A DNA stretch of 64,000 bases from NCBI RefSeq assembly GCF_048548695.1, contig NZ_JBLYIF010000008.1; one strand, written 5' to 3'. The position numbers were made by a program, and so were the translations under genes. The DNA is from Neptuniibacter sp048548695. Its GTDB lineage: Bacteria; Pseudomonadota; Gammaproteobacteria; Pseudomonadales; Balneatricaceae. Of this stretch, positions 35,042-43,646 are shown piece after piece; the stretch's first letter is position 1; each line of letters starts with the position of its first letter. The notes under the pieces were generated by a model. That model was given only the letters and a program-made list of their open reading frames with translations. It was not told where the DNA came from and did no database searches.

Positions 35042-35524
35042 TTATTCTTGAATGTCCACCGCAGTTCCGACCGCGACCCTGTCAAAGAGTTCGAGGATAG
35101 CCTGATTGCGCATGCGAATACAGCCGTGGGATAAGGGTTTACCCATAGGCTCGGAGTCCGGCGTACCATGTATATAGATATATCGGCGCATACTGTCGAC
35201 ACTGCCCAAACGGTTAAAACCCGTTTCAGTGCCACATAACCAGAGAATACGGGTCAAAATCCAGTCCCGCTGAGGATGCATCAATGCCAATTCAGAAGAG
35301 TAAATTTCGCCGGTTGGCCGACGGCCGACAAAGACACTGTTGATGGGTTGAGCATCACCAATTTTGGCGCGGATATAATGCCCACCACGCGGCGTACAGC
35401 CGCTACTTTCTCGCTCCCCGGCTCCATTTAACGCAGTAGAAACCGGGTAGACCGCTAACTCATGGGAATCTTCCAGCAGCCGCAGCGTTTGCTGGCTGAT
35501 TGAAACTTCAATTCGTTGTGTCAT
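35042..35524 (-). CDS. YkuD-family enzyme without signal peptide, probably cytosolic L,D-carboxypeptidase
   Basis: A 160-residue single YkuD domain with His119 (YIHGTP), Cys135 and Arg137 in LSHGCIRMRN, so the catalytic set is complete. Unlike most family members it starts directly with MTQRIEVSISQQTL, with no signal or lipobox, which places it in the cytoplasm. Its neighbour nagZ is cytoplasmic recycling. ElsL of Acinetobacter, a cytosolic YkuD L,D-carboxypeptidase that trims the terminal D-Ala of recycled tetrapeptides, is the best model. The ATG overlaps the psrA stop by one base (TGATG). Confidence 0.85.
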   Translation of the reverse strand: MTQRIEVSISQQTLRLLEDSHELAVYPVSTALNGAGERESSGCTPRGGHYIRAKIGDAQPINSVFVGRRPTGEIYSSELALMHPQRDWILTRILWLCGTETGFNRLGSVDSMRRYIYIHGTPDSEPMGKPLSHGCIRMRNQAILELFDRVAVGTAVDIQE

Positions 35525-36180
35525 CAGATCCGGCAAAAATAACTTTTGTCCGCTCTCGCCTGCAGCCCCGCGGCCAGCACCGGAATCATGCGATGCATGA
35601 TTTTTTCAACCTCAGCATCACTATGATATTCAGTCTTCTCAATGGCGCTCAGGGTGTGGAAATTGGACAGGGTAAAAGTAATGGAGCCAAGCAGGAAATG
35701 TAAACGCCAGAAAAACTCATCATCCTCCATTGGCGCTGCGCTGTCGTGCAACAGTTTAAAATAGGGCTGCAACTTGCTTTGATAGCGTTGCAACAGAAAA
35801 CCTCTTAGCTCCTCCTGACTTTTCATATAAGCCAATTCCAGCAGGCGCATAAACACCGACAGAGCATGTAAATTTTCGTGATGCACGGATAACAGTGCAC
35901 GCATCAGGATCTCCAGTAGATCCTCCAGCGCGATATCTTCAGAAGAGTGGACCTGAAAATCATTCAGCATTCGCTCTAGCGAATTACATAAAGGCGTCAG
36001 AAACTTCTCAGCTACCGCCTGTATCAGCCCCTTTTTGGAGCCAAAGTGATAGTTGATAGACGCCAGATTAACACCCGCACGATGAGTAATCTGCCGCACA
36101 GTCGTTTCATTGAAACCCTGCTCTGCAAACAGGGTTTCTGCTGCTTCCACAATACTGGAAGGTGTCCCTTTATACGCCAT
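35524..36180 (-). CDS. psrA: TetR-family regulator PsrA
   Basis: A 218-residue TetR protein. The N-terminal helix-turn-helix runs AAETLFAEQGFNETTVRQIT, then AGVNLASINYHFGSKKGLIQA; the wording matches PsrA of pseudomonads, which senses long-chain fatty acids and controls beta-oxidation and rpoS. The position by nagZ is also that of PsrA. The ATG at 36180 is used because the five codons upstream would need a TTG start. It is the first gene of the run psrA-ykuD-nagZ-mscS-94aa-SMP30. Confidence 0.87.
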   Translation of the reverse strand: MAYKGTPSSIVEAAETLFAEQGFNETTVRQITHRAGVNLASINYHFGSKKGLIQAVAEKFLTPLCNSLERMLNDFQVHSSEDIALEDLLEILMRALLSVHHENLHALSVFMRLLELAYMKSQEELRGFLLQRYQSKLQPYFKLLHDSAAPMEDDEFFWRLHFLLGSITFTLSNFHTLSAIEKTEYHSDAEVEKIMHRMIPVLAAGLQARADKSYFCRI

Positions 36181-36274
36181 ACTGATCCCAGTCAATGTTT
36201 AAAACCTGGGCCCAATCAAGCCAAAAATCACTAAAAATTACAAGCAATTTTAACTAAATCTTAACTAACTGGAC

Positions 36275-37345
36275 TCATCTAAACCAATTTCGGGTTTCAC
36301 TCAGTCGGGTTAAAGCACGCCAGAACACCTTTTCAAAGGCATTTACACTGAATTCTGACAACCGATCCTGAAGTGATTTTTTCTGTTCATAATGAACAAT
36401 ATAGATATCAGCATCATCTGCCGCCAACATCAGGTACTCATCGGAGGTCATAAGTTCATCAACCAGCTGCTTATCCAGCGCCTGACTGCCGAACCAAATT
36501 TCGCCGGTAGCAACCTGTTGCATATCAACCTGAGGACGGTGCTTGGCGACAAATGTTTTAAACAACTCGTGAGTTTCTTCCAGTTCTTCAATGAATTTCG
36601 TTCGCCCCTTGTCCGTGTTTTCGCCAAACACCGTCAGAGTACGTTTATACTCACCCGCAGTCAGTACCTCATAGTCGATGTCATGCTTACGCAGCAGGCG
36701 ATGAAAGTTAGGTAATTGCGCAATCACCCCGATGGAACCGATGATGGCAAAGGGTGCAGTCAGAATACGATTGGCAAGACAGGCCATCATATAACCGCCA
36801 CTGGCCGCTACGCGATCAACACAGATTGTCAGTGGAATCTGTTTGCGGCGAATACGTTCCAGCTGCGAGGCCGCAAGACCGTACTCATGTACCATCCCGC
36901 CGGGACTCTCCAGACGCAACATTACCTCGTCCTTACCTTCCGCCAGCATTAATACAGCAGAAATCTCTTCCCGAAGGTTCTCTACCTCAGACGCTTTCAC
37001 GTCCCCGTCGAAATCGAGCACAAAGATCCGTTTGCGCCGCTCTTCCTCAGTTGCGGTTTTATCCGTTCCTCGTTTTTTTGCCTGCTTAGCTTCAGCTTTC
37101 TCTTTTTTACGTTCCGCTTTATGCAAAGCTTTTAGTTCTGCCTTATCGAGGATGGCGCTTTCCAGAGCAGACTTCATCTCCTGCAGTTCTTCATTCAGGT
37201 GTGTGACTTCAATATCACCGTGATGCCCCTCCCGTCGGGAACGCAGGGCAACCGCAGTCATACCGATGACAACAATCAGGATTGCGACCACCACAGTGAC
37301 CGACTTGGCCAAAAACAATCCATATTCAGAGAAAAAATCAGCCAC
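36275..37345 (-). CDS. sohB: Membrane-associated S49-family protease SohB
   Basis: A 356-residue protein with one N-terminal helix (SVTVVVAILIVVIGMTAVAL, 15-34), a Lys/Glu-rich coiled region (66-105), and the ClpP-like S49 protease domain. The catalytic Ser182 is in VAASGGYM and Lys234 in AGEYKRTLTVF. It probably cleaves membrane or periplasmic proteins. The long charged linker before the protease domain is typical of SohB. It stands alone on the reverse strand upstream of psrA. Confidence 0.95.
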   Translation of the reverse strand: MADFFSEYGLFLAKSVTVVVAILIVVIGMTAVALRSRREGHHGDIEVTHLNEELQEMKSALESAILDKAELKALHKAERKKEKAEAKQAKKRGTDKTATEEERRKRIFVLDFDGDVKASEVENLREEISAVLMLAEGKDEVMLRLESPGGMVHEYGLAASQLERIRRKQIPLTICVDRVAASGGYMMACLANRILTAPFAIIGSIGVIAQLPNFHRLLRKHDIDYEVLTAGEYKRTLTVFGENTDKGRTKFIEELEETHELFKTFVAKHRPQVDMQQVATGEIWFGSQALDKQLVDELMTSDEYLMLAADDADIYIVHYEQKKSLQDRLSEFSVNAFEKVFWRALTRLSETRNWFR

Positions 37346-37434
37346 CGGAAAACTCCCTATCAGCTATCAGCGCGAAAGACGCTAATGTATCATAAAACCC
37401 CATGCATCGAAGCTGTCCTATGGAGTCTGAAGCA

Positions 37435-37770
37435 ATGAATGAAACGCTGACTGTCAACCGAGTGGTTGAAAAATTACCCAGCCGTTTTATCGCCACCGAA
37501 GCCGATGAACTGGAAGCCGTATTTCAATTTAAACTGCACGATGATGAAGACTTCTATATTCATATAAACGGTTCGGACTGCTCAGCCAGTCTGGGCAGCC
37601 ATCCCGACCCCCATGTCACCCTGCTGATGAACGCGGACACCATGTTTGCCGTCATCAGTGGCGAGAAAGATGGTATGAGTGCATTTCTAACTGGCAAACT
37701 GCGGGCAGAAGGCAATGTTATGCTCGCCACCCGGTTGGGAAAACTATTCAGTCGGGAAAAACGCAGCTGA
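37435..37770 (+). CDS. SCP2 sterol-binding domain protein
   Basis: A 111-residue single SCP2-like domain, with FQFKLHDDEDFYIHIN, DPHVTLLMNADTMFAVISGE and FLTGKLRAEGNVMLATRLG. Such proteins have a hydrophobic cavity that binds lipids; this size is common in proteobacteria and is often tied to ubiquinone or fatty acid pathways. The 3' end overlaps that of nudC by 27 nt on the opposite strand. An ATG at 37420 is the other start candidate. Confidence 0.85.
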   Translation: MNETLTVNRVVEKLPSRFIATEADELEAVFQFKLHDDEDFYIHINGSDCSASLGSHPDPHVTLLMNADTMFAVISGEKDGMSAFLTGKLRAEGNVMLATRLGKLFSREKRS

Positions 37771-38553
37771 ACTCACCGGCGCCTCAGCACCAATTTCCTG
37801 AAAAAACTGCTCTATCAGTCCTCTGGCAATCGAGAACTTTGGCGGCAGGACAGGCAACCCGTCGATACCAAACCAGTCGGCATGAACGATCTCTTCTCCA
37901 TCCGGCTGAATCTCCCCACCGGCATAATCCGCGAAGAAACCTAACATCAGTGAGTGCGGGAACGGCCATGACTGCGAACGGATGTAGCGAATGTTTTTCA
38001 GCTGAATGCCAACCTCTTCGGCGACTTCCCTTGCTACCGCGGCTTCTGCAGTTTCACCCGCTTCAATGAAACCCGCCAACAAACTGTAACGTCCATCGGC
38101 AAAACGACTGGCATGCGCCAATAAACAACGATTGCCATTGCGCACCAGGACAATGACACAGGGGTTGGTCGGTGGGTAATAATGACGTTCACATGCCGGG
38201 CACCGCATCGCCACTTCAGTCATGGCGCGGTGCAGCGCAGATGCACAGCGCGGGCAATACCGGAACTGAACATGCCAATTAGCCAGCTGAGCGGCCCTGG
38301 ATAACAGGGTTGCCATCCGCAGATCCGTAGCATTTGCCAACAAATTCCGTAAATTTCCTGCCTGCACCGCCTCAGGCAGCGTTGCCTGCTGCAGTATCGC
38401 CAATTGCGGAGCATCCGCAACAGACAAGTTATCACCCAAGACATAACAGACCTCTACCGGCAGTGTCTGCAACTGTTGCTCAGAACAACAGAACACCCCT
38501 TCTGCATCTGTCAGTAGCTTTCCATCCTGCGCTAGCCAATATGTCGATTTCAT
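37744..38553 (-). CDS. nudC: NAD+/NADH diphosphatase NudC
   Basis: A Nudix hydrolase that cleaves NADH to NMNH and AMP and removes NAD caps from RNA. The 269-residue form starts at MKSTYWLAQDG (38553); 18 codons upstream are open. It has a zinc ribbon CPRCASALHRA...MRCPAC, the Nudix box GFIEAGETAEAAVAREVAEE and the NudC-specific SQSWPFPHSLMLGF motif. Its 3' end overlaps that of the SCP2-like gene. Confidence 0.95.
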   Translation of the reverse strand: MKSTYWLAQDGKLLTDAEGVFCCSEQQLQTLPVEVCYVLGDNLSVADAPQLAILQQATLPEAVQAGNLRNLLANATDLRMATLLSRAAQLANWHVQFRYCPRCASALHRAMTEVAMRCPACERHYYPPTNPCVIVLVRNGNRCLLAHASRFADGRYSLLAGFIEAGETAEAAVAREVAEEVGIQLKNIRYIRSQSWPFPHSLMLGFFADYAGGEIQPDGEEIVHADWFGIDGLPVLPPKFSIARGLIEQFFQEIGAEAPVSSAAFFPTE

Positions 38554-38741
38554 GCAAATTCTGCTCATCTTGTCATTTTCGCACCAGCAGCATTCATACT
38601 TTTTCAAAGCAGCTTCAGCTATCGGAACTTCATGCTTACAGGCTGAAATTACTGATGTATTCTTCAGCTTTAACCCAGTTACTGATAATCTTGGGCTGCA
38701 AAAAAGTCACATAAGAATGACTCTTATAATAGGAACCCGCA

Positions 38742-40247
38742 ATGAGCAACTCGTTACCGCAAGCCTTTGTGAACAATTTTCTGGGGAATTCTCCAGTCTG
38801 GTACAAACAGGCTATTCTGGCCTTTTTGATCATAAACCCAATCCTGCTGGCCACAATAGGGCCAGTGATAACCAGCTGGTTATTAATCTTTGAATTTATT
38901 TTCACTCTGGCATTAGCCCTCAAATGTTACCCGCTACAACCCGGCGGTCTGCTGGCAATTGAGGCCATTATCATGGGTTTGGCCACTCCCGAGTCAGTGT
39001 CACATGAAGTAGCGAGCAACTTGGAAGTTATTCTGCTGTTGATGTTTATGGTTGCCGGCATCTATTTCATGAAAGATATGCTGCTGTTCGCGTTCACCAA
39101 AATCCTGCTTAAAGTGCGTTCCAAAAAACTGTTGGCATTGCTGTTTTCATTGTCTGCGGCGTTCCTCTCTGCGTTTCTGGATGCGCTAACTGTTACTGCG
39201 GTGCTGATCAGTGTTGGTGTCGGTTTTTACGCCGTTTACCATAAGGTGGCATCCGGCAAAACCTATCACAACCCGGAACATGACCACGCCAACGATACCT
39301 CAGTGCAGGAAAACCACCGGGAAGATTTACTCCAGTTCCGCTCATTTCTGCGCAGCCTGATGATGCACGGTGCGGTGGGTACCGCCTTAGGCGGAGTTTG
39401 CACCCTGGTGGGCGAACCACAAAACCTGCTAATTGCGGAGAAAGCCGGCTGGGACTTTGTAGAGTTTTTCGTGCTCATGGCACCAATTACCATGCCGGTA
39501 TTACTAGCTGGATTGATCACCTGCCTCTTGCTTGAGCAATTCAAACTGTTCGATTACGGCGCGACACTACCAGAAAATGTGCGCAACATTCTGATCGATT
39601 TTGATGGCGAGCAAAGCGCCAAGCGCACCACCAAGGATAAAGTGGCGCTGATGGTTCAGGCGGCCATTGCCCTCTATTTAGTATTTGCTCTGGCCTTTCA
39701 CCTGGCTGCGGTTGGCTTAATCGGTCTGACCATCATTATCTTCCTGACAGCGATGAACGGGATTGTCGAAGAGCACCAGATTGGTAAAGCATTTGAAGAG
39801 GCCCTGCCCTTTACTGCACTGCTGGTAGTGTTTTTCTCCATCGTATCAGTCATACATGAACAGCATCTGTTCCAGCCAATCATTCATGCTGTGCTGGCAA
39901 TGGATATTGAACAGCAACCTTCGGTATTTTTCATCGCTAACGGCATCCTGTCAGCAATCAGTGACAACGTGTTTGTGGCAACGGTGTACATCAATGAAGT
40001 AGTCGCCGCCCTGAATGCGGGAGAGATAACTCGTGAGCATTTTGACAGTCTGGCAATTGCCATCAATACCGGCACCAACATTCCGAGTGTGGCAACACCC
40101 AATGGCCAGGCTGCCTTTCTGTTCCTGCTGACATCGGCGCTGGCACCATTGTTGCGCCTGTCCTACGGCAAGATGGTTTTTATGGCTCTGCCCTATACCA
40201 TTGTGATGAGCGTTGTTGGCTACATAGCGGTAGTAAATACGCTATAA
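38742..40247 (+). CDS. nhaB: Na+/H+ antiporter NhaB
   Basis: A 501-residue inner-membrane antiporter with about twelve helices. The opening MSNSLPQAFVNNFLGNSP and the conserved AFLDALTVTAVLISVG and LGGVCTLVGEPQNLLIAE segments are specific to NhaB. It expels Na+ in exchange for protons, complementing the Na+-pumping Nqr complex. AGGAA lies upstream of the ATG. It ends in a terminator and is a single-gene unit. Confidence 0.97.
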   Translation: MSNSLPQAFVNNFLGNSPVWYKQAILAFLIINPILLATIGPVITSWLLIFEFIFTLALALKCYPLQPGGLLAIEAIIMGLATPESVSHEVASNLEVILLLMFMVAGIYFMKDMLLFAFTKILLKVRSKKLLALLFSLSAAFLSAFLDALTVTAVLISVGVGFYAVYHKVASGKTYHNPEHDHANDTSVQENHREDLLQFRSFLRSLMMHGAVGTALGGVCTLVGEPQNLLIAEKAGWDFVEFFVLMAPITMPVLLAGLITCLLLEQFKLFDYGATLPENVRNILIDFDGEQSAKRTTKDKVALMVQAAIALYLVFALAFHLAAVGLIGLTIIIFLTAMNGIVEEHQIGKAFEEALPFTALLVVFFSIVSVIHEQHLFQPIIHAVLAMDIEQQPSVFFIANGILSAISDNVFVATVYINEVVAALNAGEITREHFDSLAIAINTGTNIPSVATPNGQAAFLFLLTSALAPLLRLSYGKMVFMALPYTIVMSVVGYIAVVNTL

Positions 40248-40261
40248 ATTTTCAACTGCTC

Positions 40262-40292
40262 AAAAAAAGGCTGACCATTGTCAGCCTTTTTT
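40262..40292 (+). terminator. Terminator after nhaB
   Basis: Stem AAGGCTGAC-CATT-GTCAGCCTT followed by T6, 15 nt after the nhaB stop. An A run on the left makes it workable in both directions. Confidence 0.93.
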
Positions 40293-40373
40293 ATTGCCTG
40301 ACTTCAGCAACAGAATCTGGAGAAACATCCTGCAGAGGCCTACACTGAAGCGTCGACATTAAAAGGAGGCACT

Positions 40374-40793
40374 ATGACCAGCGACATCAGCTACCCCATT
40401 GAAGGTGCCTGCCAGTGTGGCGGTGTTACATACCGCCTATTAAGGCCAGCTAAATTGATTGCGGCCTGCCACTGCCGCGAGTGCCAAAAGCTATCCACCA
40501 GCGCCTTCAGTATCACTGCTGTGGTTGATGCGACTGATGTGGAATTTAACGGCCGTATGAAAGAGTGGCAGCGCAAAGCTGACAGCGGCAATACCATTGC
40601 CGCGAAATTTTGTCCGAATTGCGGTAATCGCATCTATCACTTTAACCCGGATAAGCCTGAAGAGATCAGATTGAAGCCCACCAACCTATCCGATACCCGA
40701 ATAATTCAACCAACGATACATATTTGGGTCAGTGAGAAGCAGGACTGGTATACCCTGCCGGAAGGCGTTACCTGTTATCCAAAGCAGCCCTGA
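40374..40793 (+). CDS. GFA/CENP-V-family zinc protein
   Basis: A 139-residue cytoplasmic protein of the glutathione-dependent formaldehyde-activating family. Zinc ligands are seen in GACQCGGVTYR, CHCRECQK and KFCPNCGNRIY. Members bind glutathione adducts, but most are of unknown substrate. AAAGGAGG lies 4 nt before the ATG, a very strong ribosome site. It is convergent with dnaQ, one base apart. No formaldehyde dehydrogenase gene is in the window. Confidence 0.9.
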   Translation: MTSDISYPIEGACQCGGVTYRLLRPAKLIAACHCRECQKLSTSAFSITAVVDATDVEFNGRMKEWQRKADSGNTIAAKFCPNCGNRIYHFNPDKPEEIRLKPTNLSDTRIIQPTIHIWVSEKQDWYTLPEGVTCYPKQP

Positions 40794-40794
40794 T

Positions 40795-41499
40795 TCAGTC
40801 TTGCTCTGACTGTTTGAGCCAGACACAGTCGCCGGATTTATTCAAACGCTGCAGGAAAGCATCGTGGTCCGATAACTCATCCATATCCGGGGTCAGCACA
40901 GGTAATTCCAATGCTGATTCCAAACGTCGGATCCTACTGCCACCCTCATCATTATCATCACCCCCTGCCAGTGACAAGTTTGTTTGCCCCCCCGTCAGCG
41001 CCAGATAAACATCCGCCAGAATCTCAGAGTCAAGCAACGCACCGTGCAGCTCACGATGACCATTTTCGATGCCATAACGTTTACACAGAGCATCGAGGTT
41101 ATTTTTCTGGCCGGGATGTTTCTTACGTGCCAGTAACAGGCTGTCGGTGATCAGGCATATATTCGCAACACGCTCTGGATGATTATTGCGTTCCAACTCA
41201 GTATCAATGAAGCCAACATCAAACGCGGCGTTATGAATGATCAGTTCAGCGCCACGGATAAACTCAATAAACTCATCCACCACCTCAGCAAAACGCGGTT
41301 TATCATCCAGAAAATCATTGGTGATACCGTGCACCTGAACCGCTTCTTCGTCCACATCACGATCTGGTTTGACGTATTGGTGGTAAGTTTTACCGGTCAA
41401 CCGGCGGTTGAACATCTCAACACAACCGATTTCAATAATATTATGCCCTTGAGCGGGTTCCAGACCGGTGGTTTCCGTATCCAGTACTATCTGTCTCAT
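40795..41499 (-). CDS. dnaQ: DNA polymerase III epsilon subunit (3'-5' proofreading exonuclease)
   Basis: A 234-residue DEDDh exonuclease. ExoI is VLDTETTGLEP (Asp7, Glu9), ExoII FIIHNAAFDVGF-like (LIIHNAAFDVGF) and ExoIII HGALLDSEILADVYL. The C-terminal tail beyond residue 180 should bind the alpha subunit. Its ATG overlaps the rnhA stop by 4 nt. In E. coli dnaQ and rnhA are divergent; here they are co-directional. Confidence 0.97.
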   Translation of the reverse strand: MRQIVLDTETTGLEPAQGHNIIEIGCVEMFNRRLTGKTYHQYVKPDRDVDEEAVQVHGITNDFLDDKPRFAEVVDEFIEFIRGAELIIHNAAFDVGFIDTELERNNHPERVANICLITDSLLLARKKHPGQKNNLDALCKRYGIENGHRELHGALLDSEILADVYLALTGGQTNLSLAGGDDNDEGGSRIRRLESALELPVLTPDMDELSDHDAFLQRLNKSGDCVWLKQSEQD

Positions 41500-41933
41500 G
41501 CTGCTACTTCCTCGGCACCCCGATTGGCCAATTGATCCGCCAGTTCATTTTCAGGGTGGCCACTATGCCCCTTGACCCAGCGCCAGTCGATCTGGTGCGG
41601 TTGCGTTGCCTGATCCAGGCGCTGCCATAGATCGGCATTTTTCACCGGTTTATTGGCTGAGGTTTTCCAGCCTTTACGTTTCCAGCCAGACAACCACTCG
41701 GTAATCCCCTGACGCACATATTGAGAGTCAGTGGTCAGCACCACCTCACAGGGACGATTGAGCAATTCTAATGCTTGAATCGCTGCCATCAGTTCCATTC
41801 GATTATTGGTGGTATCAGGTTCACCACCATAGATCTGCTTTTCAGCATCACCATAGCGCACCACCGCGCCCCAGCCTCCCCGGCCAGGGTTACCCTTACA
41901 AGCACCGTCTGTAAAAATTTCAACGGTTTTCAC
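41496..41933 (-). CDS. rnhA: Ribonuclease HI
   Basis: A 145-residue enzyme that cuts RNA in RNA-DNA hybrids. The catalytic acidic residues are in FTDGACKGNPG, NNRMELMAA and TTDSQYVRQG, with WVKGHSGHPENELAD at the C-terminus. The start is a GTG with AAGGGGA upstream, and it overlaps the methyltransferase gene by 14 nt. Confidence 0.97.
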   Translation of the reverse strand: MKTVEIFTDGACKGNPGRGGWGAVVRYGDAEKQIYGGEPDTTNNRMELMAAIQALELLNRPCEVVLTTDSQYVRQGITEWLSGWKRKGWKTSANKPVKNADLWQRLDQATQPHQIDWRWVKGHSGHPENELADQLANRGAEEVAA

Positions 41934-42693
41934 GCATCTGTCCCCTTGCGGTCGGTTTTGCCACTGGGATATTGATCAAACGACGTAACCCCCACCCTGA
42001 TCGGATCGGTGTCATTCCGGCAATATCCTTGCGAGCCAGTACCAAAGAAAAAGCACCATAATGGCCTACACCACCGCGCTCATAACGCTCCAGCCATCGG
42101 CAGCGTGCACGCCAGCGTTGATTATCGAAAGGGGGCAGATAATACCCGGAAAGGTGTTTCAGTTCAGTCAATTCGAGCAATTTTAACCAATCCGACAGAC
42201 GCCGGTGACTGAGAAAGTGGCCACACCAGGGCGGCGTTTGGCGACGGTTGCGGCACAAACGGCGTGGGCTCCATAAACTAAGCGGATTAAACCCGATCAC
42301 CACCAGATGCCCACCGGGGCGCAAGATGCGTGAAGCCTCTCGCAGCACCTGGTGTGGAGCCGGTGTGAAATCCAGCGCATGATGCAGTAACACCACATCC
42401 ATTGACTCATGGGTCAACGGCACCTCATGGCTTAGTGCCACCAGCTGCGCCTCATCCATCCCAAGTTCCAGCTGGGGTGCAATGGCAAAACAGTGCTGCA
42501 CCGGACTGGACTCCCAGAGCTTGACCCGGCTATCGACAGAAAACTGCACCAGCTCCATACCAAACAACCCCGGCAGAACCCGATCGAGCAACGCTCGTTC
42601 CCGCTGCAGCAACTCCTGACCCAATTCAGAGTCAAACCAGTTGCGCAGTGCGGGCAAAAGTGTCGGTAACGAAGGCTGAACCTGAAAGCTCAT
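41920..42693 (-). CDS. Class I SAM-dependent methyltransferase
   Basis: A 257-residue protein. The first 90 residues (including LPALRNWFDSELGQELLQRE) precede a methyltransferase fold with VVLLHHALDFTPAPHQVL and ILRPGGHLVVIGFNPLS. The usual motif I glycine loop is weak. It is divergent from gloB and overlaps rnhA; the same gene occupies this position in pseudomonads from memory. The substrate is unknown. Confidence 0.85.
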   Translation of the reverse strand: MSFQVQPSLPTLLPALRNWFDSELGQELLQRERALLDRVLPGLFGMELVQFSVDSRVKLWESSPVQHCFAIAPQLELGMDEAQLVALSHEVPLTHESMDVVLLHHALDFTPAPHQVLREASRILRPGGHLVVIGFNPLSLWSPRRLCRNRRQTPPWCGHFLSHRRLSDWLKLLELTELKHLSGYYLPPFDNQRWRARCRWLERYERGGVGHYGAFSLVLARKDIAGMTPIRSGWGLRRLINIPVAKPTARGQMRENR

Positions 42694-42802
42694 ATAGCAA
42701 CTTAACCCTGTGTGCGTGGCATCACAAAAAGCCTATGTCAGTGTATGATGCATCCTAACCGCTAAGTTTTTTGAAGACCAGAGTAGATCGTTGAGGTTAA
42801 TC

Positions 42803-43576
42803 ATGTATCAGGTCACCCCTATTCCAGCTTTTCAGGATAATTATATCTGGTTGATTCACTCGCCGGAGAGTAATCAGGTTGCCGTGGTCGATCCCGGTGA
42901 TGCCGCACCGGTTGAAGCCTACCTGAGAGCGCATAATCTGCAGCTCACCGCCATACTCATCACGCATCACCATCCGGATCATACTGGCGGTGTAAGCAGC
43001 CTGACCGACACCCGCATCGTGCCGGTGTATGGCCCTGATAACTCACCTTTTAAAGGCATCAATCAACCCCTGAGAGATGGTGATCACATTTCTCTATTTG
43101 GTCATGCGTTGCAAATCAAAGCCACACCCGGTCATACGCTGGATCATATCTGCTATTTCAAACCCGGTGCTGTACCCCAGTTATTCTGTGGCGACACCTT
43201 ATTCCTTGCCGGGTGTGGCCGCCTGTTTGAAGGCACACCTGAACAGATGCTGACAGCCATGAACTATTTCCAGCATCTTCCTGAGCAAACAGAAGTCTAC
43301 TGCACCCACGAATACTCTATGGCCAACCTGAAATTTGCGACCGCGGTCGAACCAAATAATAACGCCATTCATACCATTACCGAGCATTGCGATGAATTAC
43401 GCCAGCAGGATCAGCCGACGCTACCTTCTCACGTCATTACAGAGCAACAGATTAATCCGTTTATGCGTACCGCTGAAACCGATGTAATTAAAGCCGCTGA
43501 GCAGTTCACTGGCCAAACAGGACTGTCCCAGGTGGAAGTCTTTGCGGCCATCCGTGAGTGGAAGAATCAGTTCTGA
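42803..43576 (+). CDS. gloB: Hydroxyacylglutathione hydrolase (glyoxalase II)
   Basis: A 257-residue metallo-beta-lactamase-fold enzyme that hydrolyses S-lactoylglutathione in methylglyoxal detoxification. The metal site is ITHHHPDHTGG, followed by TPGHTLDHICYF, FCGDTLFLAGCGR and YCTHEYSMANLKFA. The start at 42803 (MYQVTPIPAF) has GAGG 6 nt upstream; a TTG 12 nt earlier is also open. Confidence 0.96.
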   Translation: MYQVTPIPAFQDNYIWLIHSPESNQVAVVDPGDAAPVEAYLRAHNLQLTAILITHHHPDHTGGVSSLTDTRIVPVYGPDNSPFKGINQPLRDGDHISLFGHALQIKATPGHTLDHICYFKPGAVPQLFCGDTLFLAGCGRLFEGTPEQMLTAMNYFQHLPEQTEVYCTHEYSMANLKFATAVEPNNNAIHTITEHCDELRQQDQPTLPSHVITEQQINPFMRTAETDVIKAAEQFTGQTGLSQVEVFAAIREWKNQF

Positions 43577-43646
43577 TTCTAGTCAGTTGACCGCATGTGC
43601 CTCACTGTTAGAATGACCGGATAATTTTTATAAATACAGCGAGCCC

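Noticed and set aside
37744..37770. Overlap of SCP2-like and nudC 3' ends as a possible frameshift
   Set aside because: Both proteins have normal lengths and intact C-terminal sequence; a short tail-to-tail overlap is common.
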